27,657 bases of DNA, taken from contig MU631325.1 in the NCBI GenBank assembly GCA_026770615.1, positions 572,447-600,103 of the forward strand, written 5' to 3'. Source of the stretch: Pavlovales sp. CCMP2436. Its lineage: Eukaryota > Haptophyta > Pavlovophyceae > Pavlovales. The position numbers and the translations under genes were made by a program. Shown piece after piece: positions 16,973 through 25,448 of this stretch (positions within the stretch are counted from its first letter, which is position 1; each line of letters opens with the position of its first letter). The notes beneath the pieces were generated by a model that worked only from the letters and a program-made list of their open reading frames with translations, made no database searches and was not told where the DNA came from.

Positions 16973-18028
16973 TCAACATGCCTCGTCGATCGCGTGTGGT
17001 ATGCAGCGCTCGCCGGTGGTTGGCGTGCGAGTCGTGTCGCCATCGGCGGCCGTGCGCGGCGCACCGGCCCCGTACGCCACCTTGTGCAGGTCGCGCCGCA
17101 GCGCACTGATCAGCAGGCACGCGACGCTCGCCCGGAAGGAGGGCAACTCGGGGCCGAGCTTGAGGAAGTGCGCGCTCACGACACTGGCGTACCAGAGGTC
17201 GTCGTCGGCCTCGTAGCGCGCGTCCTCGTTGCTCTGCAGGCGCTGCACGAAGGAGTAGAGCAGGCGCGTCGCCCCGCCGCGAGTCATGCTCTCCTGCTTT
17301 GCGCGCGCTTTCGACACGAGCGCCAAGAGCATGTGCGCGCGCGGCCCGACGTGCAGGCCCTTGCCGTTGGCGAGCATGAATCTCAGGGCGTCCGTCCACA
17401 GCGGGTACTCGTCGCCGGACGGGGGCGAGCCGGCGGGGAAGCGGAAGCCCGGCTCGGCGAGGAGCATGCAGAGCTGCGTCGAGTTGCACGACGGGTGGTG
17501 GCCGAGCACCGCGGCGCAGAGCTTGGCCGACGGGTGGTTGCCCACGAGCTGCAGGGTCTCGTGTGCGAGGCAGTACTTGCCCGGCGCCTTGCGGTAGGCG
17601 TTCATGGGCCCCCATGAACGCCTACCGCAAGGCGGCAGCGAGACGCGCACGAGCGGCAAGGGCGAGTCCTGGACGAAGCGGAGGAGCAGATAGAGTTAAA
17701 TTTGGTCGAGGGCCGAGCAGAATTCCGCGCGCGAGAGCAGGTAGGCGACGCACTCCGCGCCGAGCAGGTCCTTGAACAGCGCGCCATTCTCGAGGCCGGC
17801 GAGCGCCGAGAGATAGGCCCAGAGCTTCGTGCCGTAGTCGTCGCCGCTGAAGCGCGTGCGCAGGTTCATCACGAACTGGAGGGTGTCGGCGCTGAGCGAG
17901 CCCTCGACCAAGTCGTAGAACTCCGCGTTGCGCCTGGAGAGATAGGGCGGGTTCATGGGCATCTCGCCCGTGAGCCGCTCCGCGAGGCAAATGCCCACGA
18001 GGTTGCGCATCGGCTGGCGCTCCGGCAT
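16973..18028 (-). pseudogene. Unknown helical protein, interrupted by one TAA and a palindrome
   Basis: ATG 18028 opens a 110-codon frame (MPMNPPYLSRRNAEFYDLVE, GDDYGTKLWAYLSALAGL) ending at TAA 17696-17698. The same frame then continues with LYLLLRFVQDSPLPLVRVSL, passes the 50-bp palindrome at 17585-17634, and runs to TGA at 16973 with DEYPLWTDALRFMLANG, RLLYSFVQRLQSNEDARYEA and DLWYASVVSAHFLKLGPELP. The two parts therefore probably belong to one gene of about 350 codons, broken by a TAA and possibly rearranged at the palindrome. The second part has its own ATG at 17605. The last about 35 residues look like non-coding text. I do not recognise the family; it is helical and could be repeat-like. 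Confidence 0.5.
17585..17634. repeat. Perfect 24-bp inverted repeat with 2-bp centre
   Basis: 17585-17608 (CGCCTTGCGGTAGGCGTTCA...) is the exact reverse complement of 17611-17634. Both arms encode MNAYRKA, on opposite strands. Such a tight palindrome is either a fold-back duplication junction or an assembly chimera. Confidence 0.9.
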
Positions 18029-18230
18029 GGCCTTGGACCAGGCGGGTTTGGCGAGAGCGCGAGTTTGGAATTTTCAATTAAAAACTTTCCCTATTCATTC
18101 TTAATTTTTGTTCATCATTCAGCGTCACCTCATACCTGAAAGTTGATGCCGCAAAGGTTCCGCAACTCAGAGATGTGGCCCCAAATTAAGAAGCAATAAG
18201 ATCACTCGAGTTGGAATCTTCTCAGAATGG

Positions 18231-18446
18231 TCAGATGACGACTCTGGCCACGCTCTGCACCGCCTCGCGCTGCGCTTCCGGGGAAGCGGTGGAGCTACAG
18301 TCGGGCACGTGGGTTAGCTCGGCGTCAACCGGGCGGACAGCGATGTCATTCACTTTGACGGCGGCCTCTCGCGGCCCGGACTTGAGACCGTGCTGCCAGG
18401 CTCGGTAGCTTAGAATTCCTGCGGCGAGGCAGATAAACACATCCAT
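18231..18446 (-). CDS. Small membrane protein, paralogue 1 (71 aa)
   Basis: ATG 18444-18446 to TGA 18231-18233. The N-terminus MDVFICLAAGILSY is a short hydrophobic segment, followed by a basic stretch and VNDIAVRPVDAELTHVPD. The start MxxFICLAA and the block DIAxRPVDxE are shared with the 34-residue protein at 19294-19398. The 18-19 bases directly upstream of the start (CGGGACTGTCGGTTACAC) are also identical between them, so the two arose by duplication. It lies downstream of the phage-tail-like gene on the same strand. The function is unknown. Confidence 0.55.
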   Translation of the reverse strand: MDVFICLAAGILSYRAWQHGLKSGPREAAVKVNDIAVRPVDAELTHVPDCSSTASPEAQREAVQSVARVVI

Positions 18447-18464
18447 GTGTAACCGACAGTCCCG

Positions 18465-18468
18465 ATTA

Positions 18469-18512
<44 letters not shown>
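18465..18512. repeat. (ATT)n microsatellite
   Basis: About 16 ATT units, leading directly into dispersed repeat B copy 2 through ATGTT units. Confidence 0.9.
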
Positions 18513-18628
18513 GTTATGTTATGTTAAGATGCCCTTACTACCGCCTGGGTAGCAGTCTCTGCGTCCAGGAGGCCCCGGGTGTCAGCGTCTGAGCGTCGAT
18601 CTGCTGAGCTTTAGCGTCACCTTGCGAT
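18508..18628 (+). repeat. Dispersed repeat family B, copy 2
   Basis: Nearly identical to the reverse complement of 13448-13545 over the CTCTGCGTCCAGGAGGCCCC to GAGCGTCGATCTGCTGAGCT part. It extends through CACCTTGCG, which copy 3 also has. Confidence 0.8.
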
Positions 18629-18860
18629 TATTATTATTAATAACTTATTTTTTTTGTAAATTGAAGTAATAAAAAGGAAGGAGTTCTTGACCTGTATAGA
18701 AATCGCATCTGATAAAATAAAAGCGGCCACAACGAACGCAATGACATATGCACACGATGTTTGTAAATGGGTTAAGAACTCCTTTTTGGGCCTCCTGCGA
18801 ATCCATACTGGAGGCAATGCTTTACCAACCTTCACCCAACCTACACCAGACACACAAGCC
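18629..18860. other. No confident gene; imperfect inverted repeat
   Basis: Short frames on both strands overlap here: a minus-strand frame with one hydrophobic helix (YVIAFVVAAFILSDAI) and a plus-strand frame (IASDKIKAATTNAMTY). I cannot choose between them. AAGGAGTTCTTGACC near 18677 and GGTTAAGAACTCCTTTT near 18768 form an imperfect inverted repeat. Confidence 0.3.
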
Positions 18861-19247
18861 TTAGCGGATGAGCAAATCTCCACTGAAGGTCACATTCTGC
18901 GCGAGTAGAACGGTACCCCCCCCGCTGACGATCAAGATGGGAAAGCTAAACTTCGCGGTCGACGACATATTTGCAGGCCCGCTGCCTTCCGTACGCACGA
19001 TTGTTGCAAAGCCGGTGGTACTGTAATTATAGGCCGTCCAGTTCGCGTTCGCCGAGTTAGCGGCGTTCGTGAGGCTGACCACGTAATCGGCGGACGCCAT
19101 GGGGTTGGTGAAGGTGAAGACGCCGTTGCTAACGCTCGCTAGCGTGTTCAACGGCTCGGGCTCTGGCTCCACAACAGCCACAACGGACGGGAAGAAGGGC
19201 GAGGCAAACTTGCGCACTTGTGGCTGGAGCCGTAGCGCGCTGTACAT
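18861..19247 (-). CDS. Phage-tail-type beta-rich domain protein (virus-like)
   Basis: The 128-residue frame contains LASVSNGVFTFTNPMASADY, then VVSLTNAANSANANWTAYNY, TGFATIV and FSFPILIVSGG. The pattern 'V..GV.TFTNPM..A.Y.V......' followed by 'TGF.I' is the C-terminal beta-structure domain of many phage tail proteins and of structural proteins of some eukaryotic DNA viruses. The N-terminal part (MYSALRLQPQVRKFASPFFP, then a Glu-Pro run) is a short linker. It lies about 46 bp downstream of the small membrane protein on the same strand, consistent with a compact viral gene cluster. The assignment is by pattern only. Confidence 0.55.
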   Translation of the reverse strand: MYSALRLQPQVRKFASPFFPSVVAVVEPEPEPLNTLASVSNGVFTFTNPMASADYVVSLTNAANSANANWTAYNYSTTGFATIVRTEGSGPANMSSTAKFSFPILIVSGGGTVLLAQNVTFSGDLLIR

Positions 19248-19293
19248 TGTGGCAAGGGAACCCGAAATTAGTATTTGCGTCGACCTGCAATCG

Positions 19294-19398
19294 TCACGCC
19301 TTCTCGTCGACAGGGCGGATAGCGATGTCCTTCAAGTACATCCATGAGTAACCGACAGTCCCGAATACTAGTGCGGCAAGGCAGATAAACAACTCCAT
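19294..19398 (-). CDS. Small membrane protein, paralogue 2 (34 aa)
   Basis: ATG 19396-19398 to TGA 19294-19296. It has an N-terminal membrane helix (MELFICLAALVFGTVGYSW) followed by MYLKDIAIRPVDEKA. Homology with the 71-residue protein at 18231-18446 in both the first nine residues and the DIAxRPVD block supports that this very short frame is real. The motif CGGGACTGTCGGTTACAC precedes its start and recurs inside the coding sequence just before a second ATG, showing a local duplication. Confidence 0.55.
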   Translation of the reverse strand: MELFICLAALVFGTVGYSWMYLKDIAIRPVDEKA

Positions 19399-19622
19399 GT
19401 GTAACCGACAGTCCCGAATATTCTGGGAGAGCCCGCTCTTTTTAAAAAACGGATGCAGGCCCTCGTTGCGTCAGAGAGTTGAATACGAACAAGTCCTTAA
19501 AACGTCTATTCATAACTTAATATCAATTCGGATGAGTATTTACATAGGTGCTTAAGTCTCCATTCAAATTAAAAACCAATTCCGATAAGTACTTAAACGA
19601 GCCTTAAATCAATTCGCCTATG
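19399..19622. other. AT-rich gene-free stretch
   Basis: It contains repeated words such as AATCAATTCG, ATTCGGATGAGTA and AATTCCGATAAGTA (about 19528-19618). No gene was recognised. Confidence 0.35.
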
Positions 19623-20021
19623 TCATACGGAATAGTCCGATAGATTCGACGCCAGACGTCGCCGTCCCCCCCCCCGGACCAGGCGATTGTGCCAAAGAGA
19701 CCATATATACACTTTCATGCCCTTCGCAGACACGATATTCTGAAACTCATTGTGAAACTGGATAGATCTGGGGTGGCATACTCGTGCTCGTTGCAGAAGT
19801 GTTGCTTGTACTGTCGCAGCAAGCGAGCTCATCGACGACACGTAGTTTCCCGGGCTGTACACCATTACATCAGAGATGAAGTGGACGAGCGGGTCGTTAT
19901 CCCGCTGATGATGTACTTTGGAACCTAAACCTCTGCGCGGCGCGGATAATAGTGCTTGGCCAGGATGTTGGGCATGATGCCGTCCACCCGATAAAAACGC
20001 ACTGCGAGCCTGCGGTCTGAC
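19623..20021 (-). pseudogene. Decayed ORF of unknown function
   Basis: Two frames on the minus strand carry protein-like text. One (about 20021-19866) reads LAVRFYRVDGIMPNILAKHY and YPRRAEVPKYIISG. The other (about 19928-19623) reads NDPLVHFISDVMVYSPGNYV, QFHNEFQNIVSAKGMKVYIW and SLWHNRLV before a poly-G run. They are best joined by a frameshift near 19890. It is bounded by repeat B copy 3 upstream. It could be part of the virus-like patch, but I do not recognise the family. Confidence 0.4.
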
Positions 20022-20032
20022 TAGTAAAGTTG

Positions 20033-20147
20033 CTATGCTGTGTTATTCTGGTGCCCTTCCTACCGCCGGGTGGGCAGTCTCTGCGTTCAGGTTGCCCCGG
20101 GTGTCAGCGTCTAAACGTCACTCTGTTAAGCCTCAGCGCCACCTTGC
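20033..20147 (+). repeat. Dispersed repeat family B, copy 3
   Basis: More diverged, with CTACCGCCGGGTGGGCAGTC, TCTGCGTTCAGG, GCCCCGGGTGTCAGCGTCTA and CACCTTGCG in the same order as copy 2. Confidence 0.75.
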
Positions 20148-20202
20148 GTTGATACCAAAACGCCTACTGAGCTCCGAGCAGGCGATTTCGTTTGGGTTTG
20201 CT

Positions 20203-20262
20203 GGGTTCACTGCAGTGTCTCAACGGGTAGCCACACAGCGACGCAGCCCACAGTGTGTCGCA
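20203..20262 (-). repeat. Dispersed fragment C, copy 2
   Basis: The minus strand reads RHTVGCVAVWLPVETLQ, related to RRIVGCVVVWLPVEHT at about 3286-3345 on the plus strand. Conservation at protein level suggests it derives from a coding mobile element. Confidence 0.55.
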
Positions 20263-20530
20263 TGACGCAGCAGTGTACGTCATCGGTAGGCATTGCGACA
20301 CCGAAGCACCTCCCGCAGATGCCGGCTGCGAGTGGAAAGGGAAAGCAAGATCTTTTAACATGGATGGCTGAAATGGCAACTGACCTCCCACTGACTGCCA
20401 CAAGCGATAGTTAAGCGATATATTAATATAAAATTCAATATTTATGAATAGTATGCTGTTCGCTGCTGGGTGCAGCCTGTAGGCTGCTCTGTTCCATCTA
20501 TCTGCCATATAACATTAATAACAACGATAC

Positions 20531-21356
20531 GGACATCAAGGTCGAGAACGCGCTACCTACCCCTCTACCTGCCCTTTAGTATTATTATTATTATTATTAA
20601 ATTTTTTTTTGGAATATCGAGCTCGAGAACGCGCTACCTATTTCTCGACCTGCTATAAAGAATGATTAAGAATAACGACAATAATAATTACAATAATAAT
20701 CAGAGACATCAAGCCACCTATCCATTTACCGTATAGTAGTATTATCAATAACAACAACACTAATTATTCGGGACATCACGCTCGAGAACGCGCTACCCTG
20801 ATATTTATATGTATAAATATAATAATTTCATAAAATGTATAGCACTATTAACACAATTAGGTACATCACGCTCTACAACGCGCTACCCTAACATTTATAT
20901 TTATACTATTTTATAAAATAAAATAAGATCAGTGGTGGTCAAGCAGCACAGGCGCAGCTGATGACCTGCTGGAACGGCGGATTCACTTGCAAAAGTGACG
21001 TCGTTATGAACCGACGACGATGAGAGGACTCGAGCGGAATAAATTATATAGTATTATAAACACAATTAGGGACATCAAGCTCGAGAACGTGCTAACAATT
21101 ACCTCCAAATATAATAACATATTTTATTACTTGTAATGTTTACAATAAGATTATTACCACAATGAGGGACATCACGCTTTAGAACGCGCTAACCTAACAT
21201 TTATACTTATAACATTTATATTTGCAATATTTTATAATAGTATTTATTATAATGAGGGACATCAAGCTAGGGAACGCGCTACCCTTACATTTATATTTAC
21301 AATATTCTAAGAATAACAATAATAACTAGGGGCATCAAGCTAGGGAACGCGCTACT
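20531..21356 (+). repeat. Array of about nine 28-bp GC-rich cores in AT-rich DNA (about 75-100 bp period)
   Basis: The core GGACATCAAGCTCGAGAACG followed by CGCTACC starts near 20531, 20611, 20771, 20861, 21069, 21165, 21255 and 21329, all in the same orientation. A degenerate copy lies near 20703 (GAGACATCAAGCCACCTATC). Several cores are followed by CCTAACATTTATATTTATA-like sequence. Spacing is mostly 75-100 bp, with a non-repeat insertion at about 20930-21045. Cores vary at up to five positions and spacers are AT-rich but partly related. This is a diverged satellite, not a CRISPR array. Confidence 0.85.
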
Positions 21357-21411
21357 CGATAAGGACGGGACAGTCAAGCTAATTATTAACACAAAGCGTA
21401 ACGCGCACACC

Positions 21412-23687
21412 TCAGTTCCACAGCCCAGCCCACTGCGGGTAGTCTTTGCGCATCTCCACGCGGAGGTCCTGGATGAGATGCTGCCTGGTCGCATCGTCCT
21501 TCACGCGGATGATGATATCGTCCCGCAAGCTCTTGTACATCTTCCACGCGTCATCACTGGCGCGCTTGCCGCCGACGAAGCGCTGCCACGAGTGGTAGAG
21601 CGCGGTCGACTTCTGCGCGAACCACTCGCGCACCTTGGGGAGGAAGGAGACGACGCGCTGCTCCTGCGCCGCCTGCTGCACACGAGCCACCTGGTAGAGC
21701 GGGCTGCGTTGCTGGAGCTGCGCTGCTGCTTGCGCCACCTGCTGCAGGCGGGCCACCTCCACCGCCTGTGCCGCCTGCTGCACGCGGGCTGCCGCAGCCG
21801 CCTGCGCCGCCTCAGCCGCCTGCGCCGCCTCAGCCTGGAGCAGGAGCTGGAGCTGCGCTTGTAACTGCGCCGTCTGCTGCACACGAGCCTCCTGCTGGTG
21901 GAGCAGGACCAGGAGCTACGCTTCTGCTTGCGCCAACGCCGCCAGTGCCGCCTGCTTCAAGCGGGCTGCCTCAGCCACCTGCGCCGCCTGCTGGACGCGG
22001 ACCGCCTCCGCCGCCTGCGCCGCCTGCTGCACGCGAGCTGCCGCTGCCGCTGCCGCTGTCGCTGCCTCCTTGCGCGCAGCATCCTCTGCTGCCGCCTTCC
22101 TGCGCTACTCGGCCGCCTCTGCCTCCTTCTGGCGCCACGCGGTTTCCTCTGACGCCTGCTTGGCACGAGCGGCGTCCTCTGCTGCTTTCTTGATGCGAGC
22201 CACCTCTACGGCTGCCTTCTCCCTCTCCGCCTTCTCCGTAGCCGCCTTATCCTTCTCTGCTTTCTCCTTAGCCAATTTCTCCTTCTCTGCCTTCTCCGCC
22301 TTCTCCTTCGCCGCCGTCTCCCTCGCCGCCTTCGCTTTCTCCGCCGCCACCTTAACCTGCGCTGCAGCCTCAGCCGCCGCCGCCTCCGCCGCGCGCTCCG
22401 AAGCCGGCCGAAGCGCCGTCTCCCTGAGCGCGTGCAGCTCGATGTGCGCGGCGAACGCATCCGGCCGCCCCGCGGGCTCGCCCAGCCAGCAGCGCGCGAG
22501 CAGGGCTGAGAGTGCAGCGGGCGTGCTCGGTGGCAGCGCGGGCCGCTGGCCCTGGTGCACGACGTTCTGGATGGCCAAGTCGTTTGGCGCGTTGGCGAAG
22601 GGCGCGCTGCCGGTCAGCAGCTGCGCGAGCATCATGGCCGTGCTGAACACGTCGGAGGCCGACGTCAGCGCCGCGCCGGTCGCCCACAGCTCGGGCGCCA
22701 TGAAGCCGGCCGTGCCTCGCACCGCCGTGCTGCTCGCGTTGCTCACGCGCAGCGTCTGCGCGACGGTGGCGAGGCCAAAGTCGGCGAGCTTGACGCGGGC
22801 TTCTGGGGAGACAAGCAGGTTCTCGCCCTTGATGTCGCCATGCACGACGCCCTTGCGATGCAGGAAGGCGAGCGCGCGGACGTGAGCTCGACCGCCACGC
22901 GGTGGAAGACGAGCGTCGGGCCCGGGAGCGCGGCGGCGTCGCCGAAGGCCGCGAGCCGCGCGGCGCCGCGCTCGGGTGCGAGGAGCGACTGGAGCAAGCC
23001 GTGCTCGGCAAACTCGAGCACGAGCCAGAGCTCGCCCTCGAAGGCCTTGTCCGCCGTGCCGAGCAGCTGCACCACGTGCGGGTGCGAGAGCCGAAGCAGC
23101 GCGGCCAGCTCGCGCGAGAGCGCGCGCACGCCCGATTCGTCGGCCGCGGGCGTCTGCTTGACCGCCACGTCGACCCCGTGCAGCGTGGCGCGCCGCACAA
23201 CGCCGTACGCACCGCGTCCAAGCGGGCGGCCCGGGCTGAGGAGGACGTCGTTCGCGTTGAGGGTGGGCGTGCTCGGCGGTGGCGCTCGCGCGGCCGCAGC
23301 CTGCACGAGGCGCTGCTGCATGGCGCCCCACTCGCCGACGAGCTCACGCATGAGCACGTTGACGGCGAGGCTGAAGGCGCGGACGCTCGGGTTGGGCAGC
23401 GGCGCGCGGCAGAGAGGGCACGTGCGGCCGCCGGCGAGGCGGAACTGCTCGAGCGCGTCACGCTCAAAGGAGTGGCCGCACGGCGTCGACACCGGCTGCT
23501 CTGGCGCCTCGAGCGTCAGAGGGCAGGTGGGCGGCGGCTGCGGCGGGGTGGCGGACGGCGCGGCGCGCGGTGCAGTCGCAGGCATCGCGGGCGTGGTGGC
23601 GGGCGGGGCGGCGCGCGGTGCGGTCGCCGGCATGACGATCAGCCTCATGGCATGAAGCATTGAAGCGTTGTCGATTTTGAGCCACAT
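21412..23687 (-). pseudogene. RING/U-box protein kinase with long Ala/Glu/Gln coiled coil
   Basis: From ATG 23685-23687 the protein begins with a Pro/Ala-rich leader. A RING/U-box-like domain follows (CPLTLEAPEQPVSTPCGHSF, GGRTCPLCRAPLPNPSVRAF, NVLMREL), then a kinase (LGRGAYGVV, VAVKQTPA). A one-base shift near 22880 leads to VVHGDIKGENLLV (HGD instead of HRD), LADFGLA and GFMAPELW. A coiled coil of AEKAKAARETAAKEKAEK type follows. TAG occurs in frame at 22105-22107 and 21916-21918, yet the frame stays open and the same kind of coiled coil continues (VQQAAQAAEAVRVQQAAQ). It ends with a distinct C-terminal region (VVSFLPKVREWFAQKSTALY, RDDIIIRVKDDATRQHLIQD) and TGA. Such a protein would couple ubiquitin ligation with phosphorylation. 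It is intact only if the shift is an error and TAG is read through. Confidence 0.75.
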
Positions 23688-23695
23688 ATTTTAAG

Positions 23696-24262
23696 CTATG
23701 TAACGGATGATTTTGGACCCATCGGGATGACGTTCAAGTTGATCGGGATGACGTTCAAGTTGAAACACGACGGGTAAAAGCCGCGCAGGCGCTGCATGAT
23801 GTGCGGGTTCCCGTGCACGACGTGGGCGAGCAGCTCAGCGGGCGGGTGCGTCGCGCTACCGTCGTCCCTTTTGGGCACGCCGGCGGCCCCGGTTGCTTCG
23901 GCGCGGCCCTTGACCGAGCCGATCTTGAACGCGCCTCTCGACCCTTTCAGAGCGGCCATCGAGCCCGGTGTGGAGAAGATGCTCTTGGTCGGCTCATACC
24001 GGTACGAGTCGATGAGCCCGTTCCAGCGCTTCCGATCCAGCTCCGACGCAACCGGGACATTGGTGCTTGCCTTCCAGAGCAAGCGCGGCACTAGGGTGCA
24101 GGGGGTGACGGCGCCCGCGGCCGTAGACGGCAAGCCGTACGGGAGCACGTCATCGGCACTCGGTGCCGGGATCATGCGCTGGCATTCCCTCAAGATGCGC
24201 CGCCCCTGCCGGGCCAACTGCGCCTCGCTGGGCTTGGGCAGCTGATCCATGAACTGATCCAT
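23696..24262 (-). CDS. Hypothetical protein, 188 aa
   Basis: ATG 24260-24262 to TAG 23696-23698, uninterrupted. The N-terminus has a duplicated MDQFMDQ; the core reads ILRECQRMIPAPSADDVLPY, LDRKRWNGLIDSYRYEP and ELLAHVVHGNPHIMQRLRGF. The C-terminus NLNVIPINLNVIPMGPK is encoded by a perfect 21-bp tandem duplication at 23721-23762. No known domain was recognised. The stop lies 9 bp from the kinase start at 23687 on the same strand, so the two could share a transcript. Confidence 0.5.
   Translation of the reverse strand: MDQFMDQLPKPSEAQLARQGRRILRECQRMIPAPSADDVLPYGLPSTAAGAVTPCTLVPRLLWKASTNVPVASELDRKRWNGLIDSYRYEPTKSIFSTPGSMAALKGSRGAFKIGSVKGRAEATGAAGVPKRDDGSATHPPAELLAHVVHGNPHIMQRLRGFYPSCFNLNVIPINLNVIPMGPKSSVT
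23721..23762 (+). repeat. 21-bp perfect tandem duplication
   Basis: Two identical units beginning ATCGGGATGACGTTC lie in the 3' end of the hypothetical gene and keep its frame. Confidence 0.9.
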
Positions 24263-25448
24263 GGGTTGGCCTCCTGGTGACCCCTCGAAAGAGTCGGAAG
24301 GCGGTACGAAACTTTTTCGAAAAACACTTTATTAACAGAAAAAATCTTTAAGGGCGTTTCCCGTAAGCCCCACACAAAAAAACCCCGAGTCTTCACTACT
24401 CAGTATGCGAACGAATGGTGGGATTGATGGTGGGATCGATTCAATCCCACCAATCCCACCAATCCCCATTAATGCTCGCAGCGGTCGGACTCGGCGCGCT
24501 CTACTATGCGGGCGCCGAGCACGTGCACCCCCATGCTCGTGCCAGTTAAAGGCCGATAATAGCTGATTTATCAACCAGTACACCCAGTACGCATTCGCCG
24601 CCCCGGACCCCGGATTCGCCGCCCCGGCCCCCGGATTCGCCGCCCCGGACCGTTTCGGCCGGTGTTTTTCGCGCAAATGCCCGCCCGTCCGTCCGTCTGT
24701 CCGCCTCCGTCCGCCCCTACTCTTCAGTTTTTAAATCCCAAAATAAACCCCCCATCCGTCCGCCTCCGTCCGCCTCCGTCCGCCTCCGTCCGACGTCACC
24801 AAATCTATAGGGTTAGTCCGGTCCAGGGCCAGGGTTTAAGTATGAGGTCCGGTAAAAGTGTCGGACCCGGGGACACTGGCCCTATAAAACGGCCTGGGTT
24901 TCTGTGGGGCCTATGACGCGGGTCTAGGACGCTGGTATAGGACACAGCTTGGGAGTCCTAGGACATGGCCTATAGGAGGCTCAGGGGCCATATGGATTTT
25001 TTTCCGGACAATACAGGCATGGCACATGAACGTTGGGTGTATTTAGTCAGTAGACGCATACTGTACATTTGGTGTATGCTAGATGTAGAGATGCTTGGGC
25101 TCTACTGCGCGGAGACGCATACTGCACATTTAGTGTAGGCTAGATGTAGAGATGCTTGGGCTCTGATGTAGACTGGAATGAAAAAAAAGAGACCTCCTTC
25201 GTTATTGCCCGGAGAGCTTTGCCAAAATGGTCTACACCTCTACACCACGCACCACGCATACTGTCTGCGCAGTGACGCATGCTGCACATTTTAGTGTAGG
25301 CTGGAGCCCAACACATGGATGGGGAGGGCGCCATTGTGCCCGACTTCGAACCTTCGAACTTGGAAGAAGATTCCAAAATCGGTTTTATCGCCAGCCATAG
25401 GGAGGCTCTGTGACCGAGACCGCCGTGGCTGCCATCGAGGAGGGGGGC
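24263..25448. other. Gene-free region with several short repeats
   Basis: It contains a 12-bp stem hairpin (TGGTGGGATTGA 24416-24427 with TCAATCCCACCA 24441-24452), a 21-bp tandem repeat at 24593-24651 (units starting ATTCGCCGCCCCGG), a CCGTCCGCCT minisatellite at about 24672-24792, TAGGAC-rich sequence at about 24918-24975, and the D2/D repeats at 25052-25306. No gene was recognised apart from a 32-codon frame from about 25315 that ends in TGA at 25411-25413. Confidence 0.6.
25052..25306 (+). repeat. Dispersed repeats D2 (three units) and D (one unit)
   Basis: D2 units AGACGCATACTGYACATTT...GATGCTTGGGCTCT lie at about 25052-25112 and 25113-25170, with a third partial unit at 25273-25306. 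Between them (about 25185-25245) is the D sequence with GCCCGGAGAGCTTTGCCAAA. The same D and D2 units occur inverted at 12612-12670 and 12791-12905. The block ends about 140 bp before the start of the kinase-LRR gene. Confidence 0.75.

Noticed and set aside
20531..21356. CRISPR array
   Set aside because: Repeated cores with spacers look CRISPR-like. However, cores vary at several positions, spacing is uneven, spacers are AT-rich and partly related to each other, no cas gene is near, and the contig is eukaryotic.
22555..23663. Plus-strand frames of 250-370 codons
   Set aside because: Antisense shadows of the RING/U-box kinase, whose kinase and zinc-binding motifs are all on the minus strand.
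9427..23687. Genome-wide TAG reassignment
   Set aside because: EFL1 and the intact kinase use no TAG as sense, one credible frame (23696-24262) ends in TAG, and another broken gene has an internal TAA. Only local recoding or decay remains possible, and it is reported as such.
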